Below are positions 36,887 through 49,048 of a stretch of DNA of 64,000 bases, one piece after another; the first letter of the stretch is position 1, and the number at the start of each line of letters is the position of its first letter. Under the pieces are notes generated by a model, which made no database searches, was not told the DNA's origin, and saw nothing but the letters and a program-made list of their open reading frames with translations. The stretch is taken from NCBI GenBank assembly GCA_002189035.1, contig NEEC01000008.1, positions 3,038,001-3,102,000 of the forward strand. The letters are read 5' to 3'. The DNA comes from Utricularia gibba (taxonomy: Eukaryota; Streptophyta; Magnoliopsida; Lamiales; Lentibulariaceae). Made by a program: the position numbers and the translations under genes.

Positions 36887-38746
36887 GCCTTCATACTAAT
36901 CAGGGATATGTGGAGCTCCTGCAAGACAGCAAGAAGCCTCATTGACAGTGCATAGGCCTACACCTCTTCATGTTTAACAACAAGACAAGCTCTTGAAATG
37001 CATCAGACGAAATAGCAGACTGTACAAGAAATGTAGCCCACTAATAATTGCCATTGCTTGCTTAAATGTACACATTCATCAACCCGCAAAGGGCTACCAA
37101 GAGCTTTTGGGTAGTGGTACAAGAAACACGTTGGTGTAGAACACCCAGAAGCCAAAGAGGTGGATGCAACCGCACCCCATCTTGGAGTGACAAGTGTACT
37201 GGAGTGTATGGCCAAGAAGGAAGGAATCGAGCCAAGGAACGACCCTCCAAAGGCTTCAAAACGACACGCAAGAAGACGCTCTTCGCTTGGTCCTCAAACC
37301 ACAGATGCTCTTTGCTTTCTTTGGTTTGCACTTTTTAGTCTCCACCACAACTCAGCACCACACGGCGTGTGATTCCTAACCTGGTTACGTTTCAAGATTC
37401 CAATTTTGGGCATAAGAAAACGCCCACATCTACCTTTTATTCATTTAAAATAGTGTAAGATCACATCCAAGGATGTCTCGCATCATCCCAATTTTAGATT
37501 CGGTTGTTTTTTTGATAAGTAAGAATGTAAAATCTAAAATATTGAATGTAGAGTACGAGCAAATAATATCATATTAAGAGATCATATATTTTTAATATTT
37601 GACATCAAAATTAAACCAAATTTACATAATGATGCGGAGACATGCATTCAAAGGAAGAGGGGTGTGAGCCTTATTTTAGAATATATCAATATCTCATATT
37701 GGTTAAAATAAAAAAAAATTATCTAATATTGTAGAAATTTTTCCTTTAAAGAAAAAATATATAAAATCCTAAAATTTGAAATACGTAAAAACATATAAAC
37801 AATTTAAGAAAATGTACGTTTTGAAATTGGTCTGTCTGAATTCTTACAAATAGAATCGAAGGAGACACATCCACAAAGAGTCACATGGTGTCCCTTGTCA
37901 CTATTCCTCTCTACTCAATTATGTCCATTTTCCATGTCGAGCCCCATCATGCTAAACTCATTCGTCATCCTCATCATCATTTACATAAATGGATATGTCC
38001 TTATACATGATGAAAATTTATGCTCTTTTTGCATCGCAATATAAATTTCAAAAACTTACACCTTATTACTATGATCAAATAGATTGTATAATATATTCGA
38101 AAACGATGTTACATATTCATTATAAGTTTGATAAAAGTCCAACATTTGGGACATCATGTTGTGGGTAGTAGACGAAATTTTGACAGGTGAAACAAAAGGG
38201 AAGGATGAGTCTCATCGAATTGGTCACATTCCTCAGGTTGATGGGTCTTCTTCAACTTCATTGTCATTTTTTATTAAATAAAAAAATTCATATTCATAAA
38301 AGCCGGCATACAAAAATAGGCATATTATACAAAAAAAGTTACTTCTTTTATGAGTATGTGAGAAAAATGATCATTGATGAATGTAAAATAAATTGTACGG
38401 GTGGTCAATTTTCTAAATGAATTCATATTATTATTATTTAGAATGTAACGATTTATTCCATTAATTTTTTTTACCCAAAACCCTTTGAACATAATTTATT
38501 TTTAATTTTTGATGATAAAAATAGTCGAAAATATTTAGTTACAACTTCAAAGTATATTTAAATTGTAGAATATTTTTAGTGGATGCTACAGTATATTCGT
38601 TATTTTTTATAAAATTTCTTATCTCATTTTATAATTATAATTTAAAATATTAAACAAAAAAAGCCGGTTACATGTAAGAAGGTAACAAAGTAGTCGTGTT
38701 TTTACAAAGAACGCATGTCTGAATCAGCAGAAGGGTTCTCAAATCA
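36887..38746. other. TRM 3' region and AT-rich spacer
   Basis: 36887-37060 is probable 3' UTR. 37075-37375 is GC-richer and open in several frames on both strands; one plus-strand frame after an acceptor-like TAG reads WYKKHVGVEHPEAKEVDATA and remains open for about 75 codons, family unknown. 37380-38700 is AT-rich without a gene. Confidence 0.45.
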
Positions 38747-39556
38747 TTATGTTTGAGACCTCTTGCAGTGGGCAATGGCGGCTTCTATGGAACTTTCGAT
38801 GTCGGAGGCGCTCGAGCTCCTCCTCAAAGGGCGTGGCTCGTTGGAATGGATCGAAGACTCTGAAGATGAGCAAGATGAAGAGGGGGATTTCGCCGTCGCT
38901 GGAAGCCGCTTAATGGCGCCGGAGAAGGATCTCCGGTGAGGAATCGTCTCCTCTGCATCCCCATCTTTGTCCAAGATCTTGATCATGGAAGCCAGAGAGG
39001 AATAATTAAGCACTTTCCCGAATCCTCTGTCCTTGGGAATCTTCTGCAGCTTCCCAGATTGCCCATTCTCTGCCGCAACTGGGGTCTCATTAGAGCAACC
39101 AGATTTGATGAACCACGATTTCAGCTTCTTCCCCGCAACCAAACGCTTAATCAACTTAACCGTTTTGCTGCTTCTCCACCATGCCTTTTTGGGAGGATCA
39201 GCGATGATGAAACTGCTTTCTTCAGTAGACCACTCAAGGAAATCCTCAGGATTCATTTCACAGCTTACTCTGCACGAGTCAGATGGAGAAATAATGCAGG
39301 AATCCAATGGGGTGAAGCTGCAGCAATCTTCTTCTTCTTCTTCGTACAGCTCCGTTGGGACTTCCGGCCGAAGGAGATTCTCAACCAGGAGGCGGCGAGA
39401 GGAGACGAGCAGAGGCAGAAGCTTACCTTTGTAGAAAAGCTCGTCTGCAGGGGCAGTAACTGACTCCTCCGGCATTTTGAATTCGAAGTCTCGTTTTCGC
39501 GGAGACGAGGAGGAGCCCAAGTCCATGTCTATGTACTCCTCCTCTACAGACGCCAT
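38747..39556 (-). CDS. MAKR: Membrane-associated kinase regulator (MAKR family)
   Basis: Relative of BKI1, the plasma-membrane inhibitor of the receptor BRI1; MAKRs modulate receptor kinases at the plasma membrane. Single exon, 269 aa. Family marks: N-terminal EEYIDMDLGSSSS, the conserved PADELFYKGKLLPL (about residues 36-49), SDSCRVSCEMNP, a basic region with WWRSSKTVKLIKRLVAGKK (about residues 125-150) that could bind anionic lipids, and the C-terminal SDIESSIEAAIAHCKRS, which corresponds to the BRI1-interacting tail of BKI1. Ser-rich linkers separate these blocks. The ATG at 39556 is the first in frame and starts the conserved acidic N-terminus. Which MAKR (1-6) it is cannot be settled; the N-terminus resembles MAKR3/4. 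Confidence 0.9.
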   Translation of the reverse strand: MASVEEEYIDMDLGSSSSPRKRDFEFKMPEESVTAPADELFYKGKLLPLLVSSRRLLVENLLRPEVPTELYEEEEEDCCSFTPLDSCIISPSDSCRVSCEMNPEDFLEWSTEESSFIIADPPKKAWWRSSKTVKLIKRLVAGKKLKSWFIKSGCSNETPVAAENGQSGKLQKIPKDRGFGKVLNYSSLASMIKILDKDGDAEETIPHRRSFSGAIKRLPATAKSPSSSCSSSESSIHSNEPRPLRRSSSASDIESSIEAAIAHCKRSQT

Positions 39557-40973
39557 GGAAGCGCACCAGACAAGGAGAGGAAACGCGAAAGAAGAAAGGA
39601 GAGAGCTCGCAATGAACTTGGAGAAGAGAGGAGCGGACTGAATGATATTTTATCAAGTGAAGAAAAAGTATAGCGCAATGTCAATTGTCAGTTTCTGGTT
39701 TGTACTCATAAGAGTATTCATTTTAAACATTTAAAATAATATTTTAAAAAATCATTTATAAAATACATTTTTTTAATCATATAAACATATTCTTCAAGTT
39801 TATTTAAATTTGATTCTACATAATTTAATTGACAAAAAATTTGTATAACATATAGAGTTTATACGATAGTAAAATATTAATATGTTTAATTATAGTGTAA
39901 TTATATATAATATTTGATATTTAATAATAAAAATTTAAATATATAAGTGATATAGTTATACAAAATTGATACATATATTCTAATTAATCAAATAAAATTT
40001 ATATATAAATTTGGATATGAATATATTATATTATATTATATTATTAAAGAACCTCATAATAACACATCTTTAAATAAATAATAGTGTTTATTAAACACAC
40101 ACACATTTGTTCAAATTTTTATTTCCTAAGACAATTAATTTTATTCATATTTAATTTCAAATAAAATAAAAAAAGAAATCCTTAAAATTAAAAAAAACTC
40201 AAATTATTATTTTCGAAAATATTATTATTGAGTGTATTTATTTTTTATGAACATTTTTCAAGACCATCCGTACCGGTTATGAAGGAACCTACCTACTTCC
40301 CATAGAGATGCGGGAAGTGAATCCAACAAGTGAAGCTGAGAGGCGGGAGCCGAAGGGAAGGGAAGGGAAGGGAAGATTGATGCAGTGCAGCAGCTTCTCG
40401 GTGGTCCTGCGACGCAGACGGCACCTTTTTGTGGCAGGCTTTGCATTTTGTGGCATCAGTCCACACACAAACAGACAGACATGCGTAGCCAGCAGCCAGC
40501 CCCAGTGAACAGTCGAAAGAAAAATGGAGTAATGTCACCCGCACCCACCTTCTGCAATCCAACAAAAAAGTTGTCTGCCTATGCCCAGACCCATTTCAGA
40601 GCAGATTAACACAAGAAGTAGTACTTCTTGCTCCATGGGCCCAAACAAACAAAAACAACACTCTTCCAGGGAAAGGAAGGAAGGGACTGGTGTTGTACCA
40701 GATGGATGGATGGGTGGATGCTACTCTTGACAGTTCGTGTTATGAGTCTATTATTGCCCTTTTGAAGAAGGGAGCCAAGACCATCATCATATTTCCTTTC
40801 AAACTCATGGTTACAATGTCGCCACAAGAGGCTCAAGGAGCTACTTCTCCTATTGCTTTCATGGAATCTTGATAGCAATGACGTCCGTGTAACAGGATGT
40901 GCCAAAGCGGATGAAAAGGATAAGAAAATTTCCCTGGCATCATCTGAAGAATTTGGAAAATGTAGACTTGCTG
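39557..40973. other. MAKR promoter, AT-rich spacer and PAH 3' region
   Basis: 39557-39660 is the likely MAKR leader. 39660-40260 is AT-rich spacer. 40260-40973 is GC-richer and probably includes the PAH 3' UTR; it has a short GGGAA repeat near 40350-40375. Open frames on both strands lack domains. Confidence 0.5.
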
Positions 40974-43900
40974 CTACAAGTCGATCTCAGGTAAAGGTGT
41001 TTTCCAGTAGTTCCATGTGTTGTACTCTTCCTGCAACAGAGTAGAGGTTGATTTGCACGAGGGTCCATTGAAACAGGAGGTTCGAAGTTCTGATGAGCAA
41101 GAATGAGTGCTCTCATATACAGAGAAAAAAAAGAAAGGCATACCTGCTCTACCAGTGATGTTGGGGGAACATATCATGAACAAGTGTGTGGAGTGATGTG
41201 TATGATTTCACGTCAATACGGTGATTGATAGCCACCTCACCCTGCAGGAGACAACCTAGCATGAAGTTTGGATAAAAGGTGCCACGTTGTAACATTGAAT
41301 AGAGAATGAAACTGCATGCTGAACCTTGGGGTTGATGATGAAGATCTTGCCCTTTGGGATCCCGATTCGCCGGTAGCTGAGCTCGTCAGTGTCTCGATTA
41401 CCAAATCCTGCGTAAAATGGATTGTAATCTGGAGGGAAGAGTGCTTTGATATCCTGAAAAATGCATCAGAATGTTCAATGCTGCACTCTCTTCACTTGTA
41501 AATTGAGAGTAAGGTTACAGAAAAATGTAGTGTACCTCTAAACATGCAATCTTGAATTCATGGGGAGCTCTTCTGATTACTGTCATCAAAGAAGTACAAA
41601 TCACACTTTAAACCAGCATATTTGAAAAAGATGGAGTGGAACACAGAAGATGCATATAGCGTGTTGCAAGATGAGGGATGCACCTTCTCGGTATAATGAG
41701 GGAAATAAGCCATCAGGTGATATAACAACAGGTCCATTCGGCAAGCTTTTCCCATCCTGCGAGTATTAAAAGAAATTGAAGAGAGGTGAAAAAACAAAAC
41801 AGTGACAGACTGTTTAGCCAAACTATTGATTTAATAACAATAAGCAGTGAGGTTATTATTTTAGATAGAATTCAGATACCCGAAAAAAGAAACAAAAGAA
41901 ATCGAGAAAATATGTATGGGGTAAAACTAGTTCAACATCATTGTTAGAGCAGCAAGCACCTGCTTGAGATTGAATAGAAAACTTTTGGTCAAGTAAGCTT
42001 GAACAATGGCTCGTGCACTGAGAAATAAGAGCTGGTACCCATTCTCCTGCAGTAGCAAAATTGAGAAAATCAGCCGTCTGAAAGAAATTCCTCCAAGTAA
42101 ATAACGTCATCCATCATATTGGTATAACAGTGAAGTTATCAGAACAGAGATGTTGAAGTCAAGAGACAATGAAATTCAATGCCACATCTTTTCAGTTCAA
42201 CAGGAAATGCTCTCATATGATTGCAAGCTAGTCTAGACATAGCCTATAAGTCTCCTTAGTCTCACAGCATCAGTGAAAGAAAAAAAACGAGCTTTTTCCA
42301 ACATAACTCCAGTGCATTGGGAGTTCAATGCATTAACTAATGAAACAACGGAATCAGCAAACTCATGTTCAACAACATTTGTTTGATTTATGGTTGGAAA
42401 AAAAAAGAGGTCACCTTGATCGCAGAGAAAAGTCGAGCTATCCCAGAATGTGTCCAGTCTCTTCCAACAAGTGGCATAAACTGACCAAGAACATCAGACC
42501 TGCAGAAATGCATAATCTTCAAAGGACTTACACACCGAGAATGGTATGATGCCTCATTGAATGATCTCCTAAAAAGGTGAGGCAAAACTGACGAGACAAA
42601 AGTCATTCACACAAGTATATTACTCTTTTCATCCCTATTAAAGTGCCCTTTTTGGCATAGAGCTTAATGAGAAAATAGGTATCTATTTTGGACATCTAGA
42701 TTCATCGTAAAAAGTAAGTGACAAACAGAAACCACTGCAGCAGTATGCTATGACCGTGGTTGCATATGATGCCAAGTTAAGGAAAGATAAGAATAAATCT
42801 TACTTGGTAATTGTCCCATCTACATCAGAAATTACAATTCGGGTATTCCATTTCCACAAGTATATATGAGCTTCAACCTGTAGTGCGTAAAGGGAAGTTT
42901 AAGCCTTATTATAGGTATTCAACTACAAGAATAATCACCAGGAATGGCGTACCAACCTTTTGTGATCCAAGGACTCTGGTAGAAAATATAAAATTCACCA
43001 TGTTCTGCCCCTCTTTCAGATTTAAGGAGCCTATTTGATCAGTAGTGGGGACCTTGGTTCTCATGAACTGTTTGCGGGGTGACTGACTGCTTCCATAGGA
43101 AGCGAGACTTGAAGATATAGATTGGCTTTGTGGAAAAGATTCAGCATCGAGAAAATTTTCCTCGGTTGATACACTACTAGTTGTATGCTCAAGTGTCTTG
43201 ACTCTCCTAAATGGGATTGGCCATAGCCTCCATTGGCGTCTTGGAGTCAAAGTTAGTGCAGAATCGCCTTCCTTCTGTTCTGTAACGGATTCCACAGGGA
43301 TCACATCACGAGGTTCAACAGGCAAATTCAGGCCAAAAGCAGCTAGGCCAAGAATGATATGCATAGCTCTGATCCATGGAAGATACTTCCCTTGTATCCT
43401 GACAACCAAGTTCTCGTTCTTCACGATTGTTGAAGCAGACAGTTTAAATTCCTCTACAGAAATGCGGTTGGCCTCAAAGACGTCCTGAGCTGCAGTAGAG
43501 CCCATTCCAGCATGAAGCAAGTTTCGACAAAGAGATATCTCCAGACCTGTTGACGAAGATGAATTCAGCATACTTTTAGACATACAATTACAGCTAGTAC
43601 AGTGTGATAAGAAAATTCATTCCACACTCATTCCAAAATCACATGATATGCCTTACTGGTACACCGGACCTTCTAGATGAGGCTCATCAATTTCGATTTT
43701 GTTTTCATCTTCAGGAGCAAGGACGTCCACATTGCTCAGGTTCGTTTTGACTGGTAAATCCACACTTGCTTGTTGTTCTGACTCTAAACTACTACCTGTG
43801 TTTAGAAAAGAGGTATCATGACCGTCTGAATCTCTAACTGAAGTACTTTCATCATCAACTGATTGTCTTTCAGAACTAATATCCGTGACAACTGTTTCAA

Positions 43901-44790
43901 CTAGCTCTTGAAGCTCTCGTGCAGGGTACACATTGTCTCCCTCTATTCCATCGTGTTCTACATGTAGTTGAGAAGAGGAGCACTCCCCGACTTCGGGACT
44001 TACCTCATCTTGATAAATCTCAGGAACAGAAGACTCTGATGCCCATGCCGCTCCATCTCTATCAAACTCTTCAGTCCCTCCCCAGGTCCAAGGTGAAACT
44101 GGGGCGTGCTTAGTTGCACGAACTCACTTTTCCCCTCAGTTGAAGATAGAGGTGCCGTTAGAATATGCCCATCGATACTCACCAACATGACTTCAGATGT
44201 TGCATTCTGTGATTCTAGTGCATTCTCCACACTTTGCAGAGTGTCATATCCACCTGAATCACCATATTCTTGGAATTCAAGAGAACCATCGAGAGATGCT
44301 TGTTCATTCTGAATATCATAGAATGTATTACAATCAGATTCAACTCTGACTAACCTTGTTTCACCAAGACCATGAGATTCATCTTTCGTCTCTTCTCCAC
44401 CATAAAAATAGTTTTCTGTTAAACCATTGAAGCCATTTCCTTGATCATGACTTTCATCCCCGTTGACCGTCTCGACATCATTCTCTTTGAATCCTTCCTC
44501 ATCATCCTTATCCGGATCAAGCTCCCTAAGAAAGTAGGCTTCACCCGAATTATCAAGATGCATGTGGAAGTTGGCCTCAACGCCATTAACTTCAATCCGC
44601 ACAAGCTTCTCAGCTCCTTTCAAAACCCCTGAAATTTTCCAAACCGTACATACCAGGGAGTACTCCTAAAGGTTCCATCATTCTGCTTAACCACAATTAT
44701 ATCAACAGCCCCGCCAAACGGATGAAATGGCGTGGCAACTGAATACATCCCTTGAGTGATAAAACTACTAACTCTACCAACCACATTCAT
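40974..44790 (-). CDS. PAH: Phosphatidate phosphatase PAH (lipin), with three frame breaks
   Basis: Mg-dependent phosphatidate phosphatase; it makes diacylglycerol and restrains ER phospholipid synthesis. Ten exons: 44790-43657, 43572-42957, 42877-42804, 42499-42415, 42046-41960, 41756-41684, 41579-41536, 41453-41325, 41241-41144 and 41030-40974. N-LIP starts [14 protein letters not shown] then [16 protein letters not shown] and [17 protein letters not shown] has [14 protein letters not shown], the catalytic DVDGTIT (exon 3), [29 protein letters not shown] and [11 protein letters not shown]. The end is [18 protein letters not shown]. Frame is lost three times, each repaired by one added G/C: near 44626-44629 (after FGKFQG), 44076-44078 (after GPGEG) and 41163-41167 (MFPPTSL reads MFPQHHW then stop). 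Repaired length is about 799 aa; Arabidopsis PAH1/2 are 904-930. As written, translation stops after about 55 codons. Confidence 0.92.
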
Positions 44791-46306
44791 TTCTGTACTA
44801 TCTCGTTACACACAACCCCAAAATTCAAGAAACTCGATTCCAAAACCCCACCAAGATCTTCACTTTCCAGAAATCAGAAAATCCTCAGAAACCCACTTGC
44901 AATTCACCGTCAATACGAAACCATTCAATGAAAATAATCCTGATTTTCACCCAACTCAAAGCTGGAGCAGATAACAACAAGAACGTCCAGATTTTCCGAG
45001 ATCAACTTTCTGGACCCCAAAAATTGACCCGGAAATCAATATATCTGTCACCGAAGTACATCCATCTTCACCCAAGATTCCAAGAATATATCATCAAGGA
45101 TGCTCCCTCCCTCTCTCTCTCTCCAGCTCGGCTTTTCCTGGGTCGCTTCGCCTTCCTCCAAGAAATTTAATAACCGGATTTTTTGGTTCCATGAAATTTA
45201 CTAGCGGCTGCGCTCCACCGCATTGGGTTGTCTATTCTGCATCCACAAACAATTCAATAATAGGATTTTAATAATATAAAGTAATATTATATTATTCCAA
45301 TAATTGTATTTATTTTTCCTATTTTCTTCTCCAAATCCTTATCCAAACTCTCAAAACACACATGGAAAATAGGTAACATATTTAAGTTATTTATATTTAA
45401 ATAGATAAATTTAGTATAGTTAATATTGATATTTAATTTGGTATATAGATTTTATACATATGTATTTAAAATAATATTAGTCTTGGATATATATTTAGAA
45501 TAGATAATTTATACTAATTCATAACAAATAAATAATTATTTATTTAACATAACTATGAAAGAGTGTTTTGGTAGAATGAGAGTTTTTAAATACTTAATTC
45601 GAATTGTTTTGTAAAACATTTGTATATTGAAAAATATATTTATTAAACATTTATTGTTATCAAAATACAGATTTTCAATTAATTAATTCCAACTACCAAA
45701 CGTCTCGTTATAATTGTACAAACGTCACAAAAGATTAAGGCGAAATTTAAAAATAAATAAATCAGACGGTGGGTCCCATTTTAAGGGAAATGCAATTTTG
45801 GGCCCTTAAGGCCCATTTTGTAGAGGTGAGGCATCTTAAGGCCCATATTCTCTTACGGTACGTTGCATTGATAACAAATCCTGTCCGTTTAAATAAGCGT
45901 GGTACAGATCTCAGTTTGCAAAGCTTTTGCCGTCGGCGAAATTAGGGTTTCGAATCGGAATCGGGATTCCCCTCCTGAAGGTGGGTACCTCGTCGCTTTT
46001 GTGCGCTTCGCGTTGAGATCTATGTTTCTCTTTTGATATTAGCTCTACAGTTGAGTCTACTTCCTCTGCGGTTGGCGTACTGTGTTTTTTGTCGCCACGT
46101 AAACGATTAATTGTTAGCTAAAGGGTTGTTCTCTAGATTTTGATGTTCTTTTGCTCCCATGGAAAGGATTTTGATCGTGATTAGGTCTGTTCAAAATTGT
46201 AGCAGCTGTGCGTTACCTAGACCCGATGAAGGATTTGGTTTCTCGAAGTTTTATGACCTCCGTTTTTTTATTGGTATTGCCTTTCCTCCTATTTTTCAGA
46301 ACAAGG
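44791..46306. other. PAH leader, spacer and RS2Z promoter/leader intron
   Basis: 44791-45180 is probable PAH 5' leader and promoter, with a CT repeat near 45110-45124. 45240-45770 is AT-rich spacer. 45790-45960 is the RS2Z promoter and first leader exon. An acceptor just before 46302 indicates a leader intron. Confidence 0.55.
45799..45846 (+). promoter_or_regulatory. Site II motif cluster upstream of RS2Z
   Basis: TGGGCCC near 45799 and two GGCCCA motifs (45810-45815 and 45840-45845) lie roughly 50-110 bp upstream of the probable transcription start. This pattern is usual for highly expressed plant housekeeping genes. Confidence 0.5.
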
Positions 46307-48350
46307 ATGCCTCGCTATGAAGATAGGTATGGAAGTACGACTCGTCTCTATGTTGGCCACTTGTCCTCGAGGACTCGATCGAGGGATTTGGAGCACATTT
46401 TCAGTAGATATGGAAGGTACATATTAGATTTTTAGTGTAAGATATGTTCTTGAATTGCCTGATTCATGCGTCATGTAGAATCTTCCTTCCTTTCGTTAAA
46501 ATTCCATGGGTTGCCTTAGTAACTGGTCTCTGGCTGTGTTAATTTTTCTTCGTGGGCATTTTTTTGTCGTTGCAATTGTTTGATGCTATTTTAAGGCGGC
46601 ACAGCAGTGCCCTAGGTTCTTTTATCTTGACTTCAATGATTCTGTTGAAGGTTTCTGATGCTTTCCTTGATTTGGTGGTCAATGGTGGGAAGGTGGAGTT
46701 TCCTGACCTGGTGGTCATTGGTGAGGATGGACTTGGTGGAAATCCTTGCCGGTTGTTAGAAGCATGTGGCGATTTTCTGTGTTGTCTTTGCATGTTTAAT
46801 TGAATCAAGTCAAACTGGTGTTTATTCCGTCTTGAGGACCAAGTTTGATGATGGCCTTACTCTTTATGGCAAACCATTTCCGCAGAGTTCGTGATGTGGA
46901 CATGAAGCGAGACTATGCTTTTGTGGTATGTGCCGTCAATCTATCTTGTATTGATGATTTGTGCAACTTTTCTTTCATTGAATAAAGACCTAATTTTTCA
47001 TTTCTTAATCTACACAATATTGGATATATTGTGTTCGTTTGTGTTTTTCTGTTTTAATAACGCAGGAATTCAGCGATCCAAGGGATGCTGATGATGCAAG
47101 GTACAACTTGGATGGGAGGGATGTTGATGGTCGTCGCGTTACTGTGGAATTTGCTAAAGGGGTAAGTTCAACACCCCTACTCCCTTTTCCTTGGACATGT
47201 GCCAAATTGGATTACACAGTTCTATTACTGTAACAAGCTGGTTGCCCCGGTTAGCTTGGTAATGATACTCGTGCATCACATTATATTCATGTAGGTTCCA
47301 CGAGGCCCTGGAGGGACAAGAGAGTATGTTGGTAGGGGTCCAGCTCCTGGGTCTGGACGTTGCTTCAATTGTGGCCTGGATGGCCATTGGGCTCGAGATT
47401 GCAAAGCAGGTGACTGGAAAAATAAGTGTTACCGCTGTGGGGAAAGAGGTCATATTGAAAGGAATTGCCAGAACAGTCCCAAGAAACTGAGGTTAGGAAT
47501 TCCTGACTTTTAGTGTTGTATCGAAGGAGTTTGTGTGTTTTTTACACAAAACCCGTGTGTTACTCCTTTCACACCGTTTTTGTCAGATATACAACTCCTG
47601 TATATCTAAAATATAACGTTTTTGTTCCAGTGGGCGTGGGCGGAGCTACTCAAGGTCACCTGCTAGATCCAGATCCCGATCTCGATCTCCTCGCCGAGGC
47701 CATGGCCGAAGCCGCAGCCTCAGCAGAAGCCGTAGCTACAGGTTTCACTCTGTTCTCTTCTTTCCCATGCTTTCTCACAAGTTTCTGTTTACATTTCAAC
47801 TCCTTGTCGAACCCCCTACCAGCCGCTCAAGGTCACCAGTCCGTAGAGGACGTGATGCTGAGTACGAGGAGAAAAGATCGAGAAGCCCCAGTGAACGTCG
47901 CCAAAGGTCACCACCGCGCAGAGGGCGCGACGCCGAGTACGAGGAGAAAAGGTCAAGATCAAGAAGCCCCGACGATGGTAACACAAGGTCACCAGTCCGC
48001 GGAGGGCGCGATGCTGAGTACGAGGAGAAAAGGTCCAGGTCAGGGAGCCCCGATGATCGTCACCCCGAGCCAAGACGCAGAGCCGCATCCCCCTACGAGT
48101 CGGAGAGGACACCCGACAGAGATGCCCCAATGGACAGAAGCCCTTCACCTGTTCGAGGTAAACTGGAGCGTGACCAAGATGGCTACGGCGAGAGCCCCAA
48201 GGAGACCAGTCGCAGCCCCCTGACCAGAGGTTCGAGGAGAGCCCCTATGATAAAAACGGCAGGGAGCTCAGCCCCAGCCCCAGGGCTGATGACCGGGAAC
48301 CCGCCGATGATGAGAATGGCGGCTCTCCCCCAGGCAGTGAGTCTCCCTGA
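46307..48350 (+). CDS. RS2Z: RS2Z-type serine/arginine-rich splicing factor
   Basis: Plant-specific SR protein with one RRM and two zinc knuckles (RS2Z32/33 group), acting in spliceosome assembly and splice-site choice in nuclear speckles. Exons: 46307-46416, 46886-46925, 47066-47161, 47295-47491, 47631-47741 and 47823-48350. The RRM (residues 10-83) has RNP2 RLYVGHL and RNP1 RDYAFVEF. Knuckles: [14 protein letters not shown] and [14 protein letters not shown] (about residues 105-142). An RS domain follows, with three copies of a [15 protein letters not shown] unit. Near 48229-48230 (GAGGTTCG) the conserved tail continues only in another frame ([17 protein letters not shown] through GSPPGSESP); one extra G restores it and gives 360 aa. 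Without repair the product runs on to about 48501 with an unrelated tail. The long first coding intron (46417-46885) is typical for SR genes and often alternatively spliced. Confidence 0.92.
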
Positions 48351-49048
48351 AACGCCGGTGCCGGCGTGCATTCGGGATGATGCTTTCCGTCTCTTGTATT
48401 TCACCTTTGGGATTTCATTGTCTGTTCGGCGACAACTTCTTCACCTGCGAGTAAGAACTTTTCTGTTGGTTTGCACAACGGACTGTATTTTAAATTTTTA
48501 AAATATTCATATATTACAAATATTAAGGACCTTGGAGTTAAGGACGTGTGTTGTAGAATTGATATGGAAGTTTTTGATGGAAAATTAAGTATTATTTATA
48601 TATTTGGTTCGTTGTTTAAATTATGTATGAGTAAAAAAAATAATTTGTTGAAATCATGTAATAAAAGATAAAATAACTTAAGAATTGAGTTTTTTTATAT
48701 TCCTGGAAGATTTTTTTATCCCAATTAAAATTGAATTCATCTATTCTCTTATATCTAATTAAACGTACTCTAAATAGTTTTATCGTTATAGAATATAATC
48801 GAGGAAAAAGAAGAAATTATTTAATGGTGAAAATTATATAACATGTATAATTGATGGTATTTTATTAATTAAATACAAAATAAACATAATTTGCTTTACA
48901 AAAAAATAAATTAAAAATAGAAAATGAGGTTTTAATCCGAGGAGGGTGTGTCGCTTTTCCGAGGACTTGTGTCTGTGGACGTGCGTCAACTTTGGTTTTC
49001 GATATCTCCTCTCCCTTGGGTGCTCTAACACAATCCACAGAAAGTCAA
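48351..49048. other. RS2Z 3' region and spacer
   Basis: RS2Z 3' UTR followed by about 400 bp of AT-rich DNA and a short promoter for the CAP gene. No gene seen. Confidence 0.55.

Noticed and set aside
38936-39463. Plus-strand frame of about 175 codons over MAKR
   Set aside because: Antisense to a clear MAKR coding sequence with all family motifs on the minus strand.
44756-44974. Plus-strand frame upstream of PAH
   Set aside because: Lies over the PAH first exon and leader; no ATG start and no domain.
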